Source of the DNA: Gordonia phthalatica
Lineage (GTDB): Bacteria > Actinomycetota > Actinomycetes > Mycobacteriales > Mycobacteriaceae
DNA: 64,000 nucleotides
Reading direction: 5' to 3'
Assembly (NCBI RefSeq): GCF_001305675.1
Contig: NZ_CP011853.1
Coordinates: 3,658,001-3,722,000, forward strand
The position numbers were made by a program, and so were the translations under genes. Each line of letters starts with the position of its first letter. Within the stretch, counting starts at the first letter, position 1. This document shows positions 59,322 through 64,000 of the stretch, one piece after another. Below the pieces are notes generated by a model, which saw only the letters and a list, made by a program, of their open reading frames with translations, was not told the DNA's origin and did not search any database.

Positions 59322-60398
59322 ATGAGAGCCGCCCGCTACTACGACCGCGGAGACGTCCGCATCGAGAACATCGACGATCCCGTCGTGCAGCCGAGAATGG
59401 TGGGCATCGACGTCGCCTGGTGCGGCATCTGCGGCACCGATCTCCACGAGTACGCCGACGGTCCGATCTTCATCCCGCCCGCACACCATCCGCAGCCGCT
59501 CAGCGGTGAGAGCGCGCCGGTCACCATCGGCCACGAGATGTCCGGCGTGGTGTCCTCGGTCGGCGAGGGCGTCACCGACCTGGCCGTCGGCGACCACGTG
59601 GTGGTGGAGCCGTACATCATCGCCGACGACGTCGACACCGGCCCCGACAGCCACGACTACCACCTCTCTCCCGACATGAACTTCATCGGCCTCGGCGGGT
59701 GCGGCGGCGGGCTCGCCGAGCGGATCGCCGTGAAACGGCGCTGGGTGCACAAGATCTCGCCGTCGGTCCCGCTCGATCAAGCCGCGCTGATCGAGCCGCT
59801 CGCCGTCGGCTTCCACGCAGTCCAGCGCAGCGGAGCCGGCGCCGGGGCCGTCGCGCTGATCACCGGTGCCGGCCCGATCGGCCTGCTGACGGCCGCCAAC
59901 TGCCGAGCGCGCGGCATCTCGGTGATCATCAGCGAGCCCAGCCCGCTGCGCCGCGCGAAGGCGACCGAGACCGGGGTCGCCGACCACGTTCTCGATCCGG
60001 CGTCGGAGGACGTCCTCGCCCGGGTGCGCGAGCTGACCGGCGGCCGCGGCGCCGATGTGGGTTTCGAATGCACGTCGGTGCAGGCCGCCCTCGACACCCT
60101 GCTCGACGCGCTCAAGCCGACCGCCGTCCTGGTGGTGGTGTCGATCTGGGGGCACCCGGCCTCCGTCGACATGCAGAAGCTGGTGCTCAAGGAGATCGAC
60201 ATGCGCGGCACCATCGCCTACGTGAACAGCCACCCGGAGACGATCGCGTTGGTCGAGAGCGGCGAGATCGACCTCGCCCCGTTCATCACCGGCAAGATCG
60301 GCCTCGACCAGCTGGTCAGCGAAGGTTACGACACCCTGCTGCACCGCAACGAGACGGCGGTCAAGATCCTGGTCTCGCCGTCCGGCGCCGGTCTCTGA
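59322..60398 (+). CDS. 2,3-butanediol dehydrogenase-like zinc alcohol dehydrogenase
   Basis: A 358-residue MDR zinc dehydrogenase: CGICGTDLHEY (catalytic zinc Cys), VTIGHEMSGVV (GHE), NAD-binding ITGAGPIGLLTAANCRARG and the IFIPPAHHPQPLSGESAP insert typical of (R,R)-butanediol dehydrogenases. It oxidises acetoin/butanediol or a related secondary alcohol. It appears to be a single-gene unit flanked by strong hairpins (59229-59268 and 60416-60450). A link to sterol metabolism is not evident. Confidence 0.88.
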   Translation: MRAARYYDRGDVRIENIDDPVVQPRMVGIDVAWCGICGTDLHEYADGPIFIPPAHHPQPLSGESAPVTIGHEMSGVVSSVGEGVTDLAVGDHVVVEPYIIADDVDTGPDSHDYHLSPDMNFIGLGGCGGGLAERIAVKRRWVHKISPSVPLDQAALIEPLAVGFHAVQRSGAGAGAVALITGAGPIGLLTAANCRARGISVIISEPSPLRRAKATETGVADHVLDPASEDVLARVRELTGGRGADVGFECTSVQAALDTLLDALKPTAVLVVVSIWGHPASVDMQKLVLKEIDMRGTIAYVNSHPETIALVESGEIDLAPFITGKIGLDQLVSEGYDTLLHRNETAVKILVSPSGAGL

Positions 60399-60415
60399 TC
60401 CGAGCCGGAGACGAC

Positions 60416-60450
60416 CGAGCCCCGTCCATTCGTTGAATGGACGGGGCTCG
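60416..60450. terminator. 16-bp perfect hairpin between butanediol dehydrogenase and SnoaL genes
   Basis: CGAGCCCCGTCCATTC (60416-60431) and its exact complement (60435-60450) with a GTT loop, between convergent genes, 18 bp after one stop and 22 bp from the other. Confidence 0.78.
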
Positions 60451-60471
60451 GCGTTCGGGCCGATGGTCGCG

Positions 60472-60912
60472 TCAGGCCTTCCGCGTCGAGGCGATGGTCG
60501 CCTCGACCTCCCAATAGGCGCGGAGCGCCTGCATCTTGCCGTCGGCGTCGGCCCGGTACGTGAACACACCCTCAGCCTCGGAGATGTGTCCAGCGATGTA
60601 CGTGACGATCTTGCCGATGTACGCCACCTCGTCGCCGCAGATGATCTCCTTCTCGAACTGGAAGTCGATCTTCTCCGTCGGCGCGATCGCCTTGTCCCAG
60701 AACGCCGACAGCCCCTCGGCGCCCCGGTGACCCTTACCCTCTTCGTCGAACATCGACGGCCCCACCGGATCCTCGACGGATCCGGTGGCCGAGAAGTTGT
60801 CGAGCCAGGCCTGCTTGTCGCGGACCTCGACCGCATCGCGGGAACGACGGCCGGCGAGCACGGCCGGATGGTTCTCGCGATCGATGTTCAGGTAGGCGGG
60901 AGCCTCGCTCAT
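60472..60912 (-). CDS. SnoaL/NTF2-like domain protein (ketosteroid-isomerase fold)
   Basis: A 146-residue NTF2-like alpha+beta barrel protein (WLDNFSATGSVEDPVGPSMFDEEGKGHRGAEGLSAFWDKAIAPTEKI region, EVAYIGKIVTYIAGHISEAEGVFTYRADADGKMQALRAYWE). The family includes steroid delta-isomerases, polyketide cyclases and proteins with no known activity; catalytic residues of true isomerases cannot be assigned with confidence. It is 37 bp downstream of cyp125 on the same strand, so coexpression with sterol side-chain oxidation is likely. Confidence 0.8.
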   Translation of the reverse strand: MSEAPAYLNIDRENHPAVLAGRRSRDAVEVRDKQAWLDNFSATGSVEDPVGPSMFDEEGKGHRGAEGLSAFWDKAIAPTEKIDFQFEKEIICGDEVAYIGKIVTYIAGHISEAEGVFTYRADADGKMQALRAYWEVEATIASTRKA

Positions 60913-60949
60913 TGCTCGGTTCCTGGGCGCGAAGCGTTCAGCGAACCGC

Positions 60950-62221
60950 TCATTTCACAGTTCCATAATCGACCTGGAGCTCCTTGATGCCGTTGATCCA
61001 GCCGTGGCGCAGACGACGGGGGTCGCCGAGCTTGCTGATGTCGGGCACCATGTCCGCCAGGGCGTTGAACATCAGGTTGATCTCCATGCGGGCCAGGTTG
61101 GCTCCGATGCAGAAATGAGTTCCGTTGCCGCCGAAGCCAACGTGCGGGTTCGGGTCGCGCAGGATGTTGAACGTGAACGGGTCCTCGAAGACGTCCTCGT
61201 CGAAGTTGGCCGAACCGTAGAACATGCCGACACGCTGACCGGCCTTGATGTCGACGCCGCCGACCTGCGTGTCGCGCTTGGCGGTGCGCTGGAAGACGTT
61301 GACGGGGGTGGCCCAGCGAACGATCTCGTCGACCGCGGTGGCCGGCCGCTCCTTCTTGAAGAGCTCCCACTGCTCGGGGTTCTCCAGGAAGGCGTTCATG
61401 CCGTGCGTGATCGCGTTGCGCGTGGTCTCGTTGCCCGCGACGGTCAGCAGGATGAAGAAGAAGCCGAACTCCGCCTCGGTGAGTCCGTGGCCGTCGATAT
61501 CGGCCTCGACCAACTGGGTGACAATGTCGTCGGCCGGGCACTTCTTGCGCGACTCGGCCATGTTGTAGCCGTAGCCCAGGATCTCCATGTTGGCGGTGAG
61601 CGGATCCGTCGTGAACTCGGGATCGTCGCCGTTCATCATCGAGTTGGACCAGTCGAACAGCTTCATCCGGTCTTCTTCGGGCACGCCGAGGAGGTCGGCG
61701 ATCGCCAGGAGCGGCAGGTCGACGGCCACCTGGTGGACGAAGTCGCCGGAGCCGGCCTCGGCGGCACGGCGGACGATGTCGCGAGCGGCGTCGTCGAGCT
61801 TCTCCTCGAGGGCGTGGACCGCCTTCGGGGTGAACGCACGCGAGACCACCTTGCGCAGACGGGTGTGATCCGGCGGATCGTGGTTGATCAGCAGAGACTT
61901 GGTGACCTCGATCTGCTCCGCGGGCATGTCGTCCTCGAAGCGGATGATGACGCCGTTCTCGTTGGCCGACCAGTCGTCCGCATTCTTGGAGATCTCGCGG
62001 ATGTGCTCGTGTTTCGTGACGGCCCAGTATCCGCCGTCGTGGAAGCCGCCACCCTTGCCGGGCAGCTGAGCGTTCCACCAGACCGGGGCGGTTTTACGCA
62101 GCTGCGCGAACTCCTGGACGGGAACACCTTCCAGCAGCAGGTCGGGGTCGGTGAAATCCCACCCCTCCTGATGCATGAACGGACACGTGCCGGACGCGCT
62201 GTCGCTCTGCGTCTGGGTCAC
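60950..62221 (-). CDS. cyp125: Cytochrome P450 CYP125 (sterol C26 monooxygenase)
   Basis: A 423-residue P450: I-helix FFILLTVAGNETTRNAITHG (A-G-x-E-T), ExxR in DEIVRWATP, and the haem ligand in GFGGNGTHFCIGANLARME. The PLLAIADLLGVPEEDRMKLFDWSNSMM block is characteristic of CYP125. It hydroxylates cholesterol/cholestenone at C26 and oxidises onward to the acid. It is divergent from fadA5 as in Rv3545c/Rv3546; a KstR-type site in between (62323-62339) should control both. Confidence 0.94.
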   Translation of the reverse strand: MTQTQSDSASGTCPFMHQEGWDFTDPDLLLEGVPVQEFAQLRKTAPVWWNAQLPGKGGGFHDGGYWAVTKHEHIREISKNADDWSANENGVIIRFEDDMPAEQIEVTKSLLINHDPPDHTRLRKVVSRAFTPKAVHALEEKLDDAARDIVRRAAEAGSGDFVHQVAVDLPLLAIADLLGVPEEDRMKLFDWSNSMMNGDDPEFTTDPLTANMEILGYGYNMAESRKKCPADDIVTQLVEADIDGHGLTEAEFGFFFILLTVAGNETTRNAITHGMNAFLENPEQWELFKKERPATAVDEIVRWATPVNVFQRTAKRDTQVGGVDIKAGQRVGMFYGSANFDEDVFEDPFTFNILRDPNPHVGFGGNGTHFCIGANLARMEINLMFNALADMVPDISKLGDPRRLRHGWINGIKELQVDYGTVK

Positions 62222-62322
62222 GTCATCACCTCAATTCTTGAACCTCTTCGGATCCCCGCGGACAGGAATGAGAACCCGTTACAATTTTGGTAGCTCTCAC
62301 TCTGCCACACTGGATAGACGCG

Positions 62323-62339
62323 AACAAGAACTTGTTCTA
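62323..62339. promoter_or_regulatory. Composite KstR and KstR2-like operator between cyp125 and fadA5
   Basis: AACAAGAACTTGTTCTA contains two overlapping palindromes: AGAAC-TT-GTTCT (KstR type, 62327-62338) and AACAAG-AA-CTTGTT (62323-62336), which fits the KstR2 consensus AnCAAGnnCTTGnT at every position. The other five KstR sites lack the CAAG half-site. It ends 38 bp before the fadA5 ATG and lies ~100 bp from the cyp125 start. Confidence 0.8.
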
Positions 62340-62377
62340 GTTTTGAGTCAGATGCATTCAGCAGAGAAGGAGTCGCC

Positions 62378-63541
62378 ATGGGCGTGCCAGTGATCGTCGA
62401 AGCAGTTCGTACCCCGATCGGAAAGCGGAACGGCTGGCTGTCGGGCCTGCACGCGGCCGAGATCCTCGGCGCCGCCCAGCGCGGCGTCGTCGAACGCGCA
62501 GGCATCGACCCGGCCCTCGTGGAGCAGGTGGTCGGCGGCGCGGTGATGCAGGTCGGCGAGCAGGGCAACAACGTCACGCGCACCTCCTGGCTGCATGCGG
62601 GACTGCCGTGGCAGACCGGCGCCACCACCATCGACTGCCAGTGTGGATCTGCTCAGCAGGCCAATCACATGGTCGCCGGCCTGATCGCGACCGGCACCAT
62701 CGACGTCGGAATCGCCTGCGGCGTCGAATGCATGTCGCACGTGCCGCTGGGTGCGAACGTCGGCGAGAACGCCGGGCCGCGTCGCCCGGAGTCGTGGAGC
62801 ATCGACATGCCCAACCAGTTCGAGGCCGCCGAGCGCATCGCGCAGCGTCGCGGAATCACGCGGGCCGACGTCGACGAGCTCGGGTTCCGCTCGCAGGCCA
62901 ACGCCAAGCGCGCGTGGGACGAGCACCGCTTCGACCGCGAGGTCCTCACCGTCAAGGCCCCCGAGCGCACCAAGGAAGGCGAGCTCACCGGGCAGATCCT
63001 CGAGGTCAACCGCGACCAGGGCCTGCGCGACACCACCCTCGAGTCCCTCGGGAACCTGAAGCCGGTCATCGAGGGAGGCATCCACACCGCGGGCAACTCG
63101 TCACAGATCTCCGACGGCGCCGCTGCGATCCTGCTGATGGACTCCGACCGCGCCAAGGAACTCGGCCTGCGCCCGCGCGCCCGCCTGGTGAGCCAGGCGC
63201 TGGTCGGCGCGGAGCCGTACTACCACCTCGACGGCCCGGTCCAGGCCACCGAGCGCGTCCTGTCGCGGTCGGGGATGAGCATGAGCGACATCGACGTCTT
63301 CGAGGTCAACGAGGCCTTCGCGTCGGTGGTACTGAGTTGGGCGCAGGTCCACAACGCCGACATGGACAAGGTGAACGTCAACGGCGGCGCCATCGCCCTC
63401 GGCCACCCGGTCGGCAGCACCGGCTCGCGACTCCTGACGACGGCACTGTACGAGCTGGAACGCAGCGACCAGCAGACCGCCCTGGTGACCATGTGCGCGG
63501 GCGGCGCGCTCTCGAGCGCGACCATCATCGAACGCATCTGA
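62378..63541 (+). CDS. fadA5: Acetyl-CoA acetyltransferase FadA5 (sterol side-chain thiolase)
   Basis: A 387-residue true thiolase: nucleophile Cys in TIDCQCGSAQQANH (C89), GHPVGSTGSR (catalytic His) and the second Cys in TMCAGGALSSA. FadA5 releases acetyl-CoA or propionyl-CoA from 3-keto sterol-CoA side chains. Contrast with ltp3/ltp4, which lack the nucleophile. It is divergent from cyp125 and followed 18 bp later by a Ddn-like gene, the M. tuberculosis order. Confidence 0.94.
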   Translation: MGVPVIVEAVRTPIGKRNGWLSGLHAAEILGAAQRGVVERAGIDPALVEQVVGGAVMQVGEQGNNVTRTSWLHAGLPWQTGATTIDCQCGSAQQANHMVAGLIATGTIDVGIACGVECMSHVPLGANVGENAGPRRPESWSIDMPNQFEAAERIAQRRGITRADVDELGFRSQANAKRAWDEHRFDREVLTVKAPERTKEGELTGQILEVNRDQGLRDTTLESLGNLKPVIEGGIHTAGNSSQISDGAAAILLMDSDRAKELGLRPRARLVSQALVGAEPYYHLDGPVQATERVLSRSGMSMSDIDVFEVNEAFASVVLSWAQVHNADMDKVNVNGGAIALGHPVGSTGSRLLTTALYELERSDQQTALVTMCAGGALSSATIIERI

Positions 63542-63559
63542 CCGGCGGAGCAGGCAGAC

Positions 63560-64000
63560 ATGGATCCGAATGCGCGCCCCGCGCAACTCGATTCACCGGT
63601 GGTCGCGCAGGTCATCAAGCTCGGCTCGCGCCTCAACACCCGGCTGTACCGAGCCACCCGCGGGAAGCTCGGCGGGACCTGGCGCGTCGGAGCAGCACTG
63701 AAGAAGCCCACACCTGTCTGTCTGCTCACGACCGTCGGTCGCAAGTCCGGGCAGGAGCGGACCGTCCCGCTCCTGTACCTGCGCGACGGCGGCTCAATCA
63801 TCCTCGTCGCCTCCCAGGGCGGACTGCCGAAGAACCCGGACTGGTACTACAACGTGCGCGACGAGCCGCGAGTTCGCATCCAGACGGGCGGCGACGAGCT
63901 TCCGTATCGCGCACGGATCGCCGACGACGCCGAGCGCGCCGACCTGTGGCCGCGACTGGTGGAGCTCTACGCGGACTTCGACACCTACGCTGCGTGGACC
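63560..64000 (+). CDS. Deazaflavin (F420)-dependent nitroreductase-family protein, Ddn-like (truncated by window edge)
   Basis: The frame opens at the ATG at 63560 and runs 147 codons to the window end without a stop. It shows the Ddn family signature TTVGRKSGQERTVPLLYLRDGG and VASQGGLPKNPDWYYN, which bind F420. In M. tuberculosis, Ddn (Rv3547) follows fadA5, activates pretomanid and reduces quinones. The natural substrate here is unknown. Together with the LLM-type oxidoreductase at 53854 it indicates an F420-using organism. Confidence 0.9.
   Translation, partial: MDPNARPAQLDSPVVAQVIKLGSRLNTRLYRATRGKLGGTWRVGAALKKPTPVCLLTTVGRKSGQERTVPLLYLRDGGSIILVASQGGLPKNPDWYYNVRDEPRVRIQTGGDELPYRARIADDAERADLWPRLVELYADFDTYAAWT

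Noticed and set aside
1..64000. CRISPR array or cas genes
   Set aside because: No regularly spaced direct repeats and no Cas-type proteins were seen.

Overview
The window is high-GC, densely coded actinobacterial DNA. A complete mce4/yrbE4 importer locus, CarD, DisA, an MhuD-type haem oxygenase, many GTG/TTG starts and a sterol side-chain catabolic cluster point to a mycolic-acid-containing genus of the Mycobacteriales (Gordonia/Rhodococcus-like). PE/PPE genes are absent, which argues against Mycobacterium itself. Gene order repeatedly follows two M. tuberculosis stretches recalled from memory (Rv3579c-Rv3592 and Rv3492c-Rv3523, plus Rv3545c-Rv3547), with local insertions. No rRNA, tRNA, CRISPR array or intact transposase was found.

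Layout: (1) 1-8391 is a defence island: the C-terminal end of a UvrD-like helicase, then on the minus strand hsdM-hsdS-mrr, a DUF2335 membrane protein and hsdR. This is a type I restriction-modification system with a type IV-like Mrr nuclease translationally coupled to hsdS. (2) 8570-13717 holds accessory metabolism and envelope genes: a DUF2599 lipoprotein, a type-B carboxylesterase, pxpA, rarD and a PAP2 membrane phosphatase. (3) 13848-24372 is a conserved housekeeping block: rlmB, cysS, ispF, ispD and carD on the minus strand, then lpqE, radA, a thioesterase, disA, an Rv3587c-like protein, carbonic anhydrase and mutY. (4) 24373-27568 contains a DUF222/HNH (13E12-type) gene with a long leader, an alpha/beta hydrolase and mhuD.

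(5) 27605-64000 is mainly the KstR-type sterol regulon. It includes an aldehyde dehydrogenase, the mce4 sterol importer (yrbE4A to mce4F plus two Mce-associated proteins), hsd4A, fdxD, fadE26, fadE27, fadD17, fadD19, echA19, an F420-type LLM oxidoreductase, a tandem-DUF35 protein, ltp4, ltp3, cyp125 and fadA5, with a Ddn-like gene running off the right edge. Six near-identical palindromes (TAGAAC-N2-GTTCTA type) sit in front of these units, as expected for KstR. Embedded within this cluster are a Zur-type zinc-starvation cassette (zinc-free ribosomal proteins S18, S14, L33, L28 and L31 with a CobW-like protein), a small insert with a secreted protein and an RNase H-like protein, and an HxlR/DoxX/butanediol dehydrogenase segment.

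How it works together: Mce4 imports sterol. CYP125, possibly with the KstR-boxed aldehyde dehydrogenase, oxidises the C26 end. FadD17 and FadD19 make CoA esters. FadE26/FadE27, EchA19, Hsd4A and FadA5 carry out beta-oxidation cycles. FadD19, the DUF35 protein and Ltp3/Ltp4 probably handle C24-branched plant-sterol side chains by aldol cleavage. The most notable non-routine items are the hsdMS-mrr-DUF2335-hsdR arrangement, a 158-bp MITE-like palindrome behind the mce4 operon, a composite KstR/KstR2-like operator before fadA5, and several very long perfect hairpins at gene ends.
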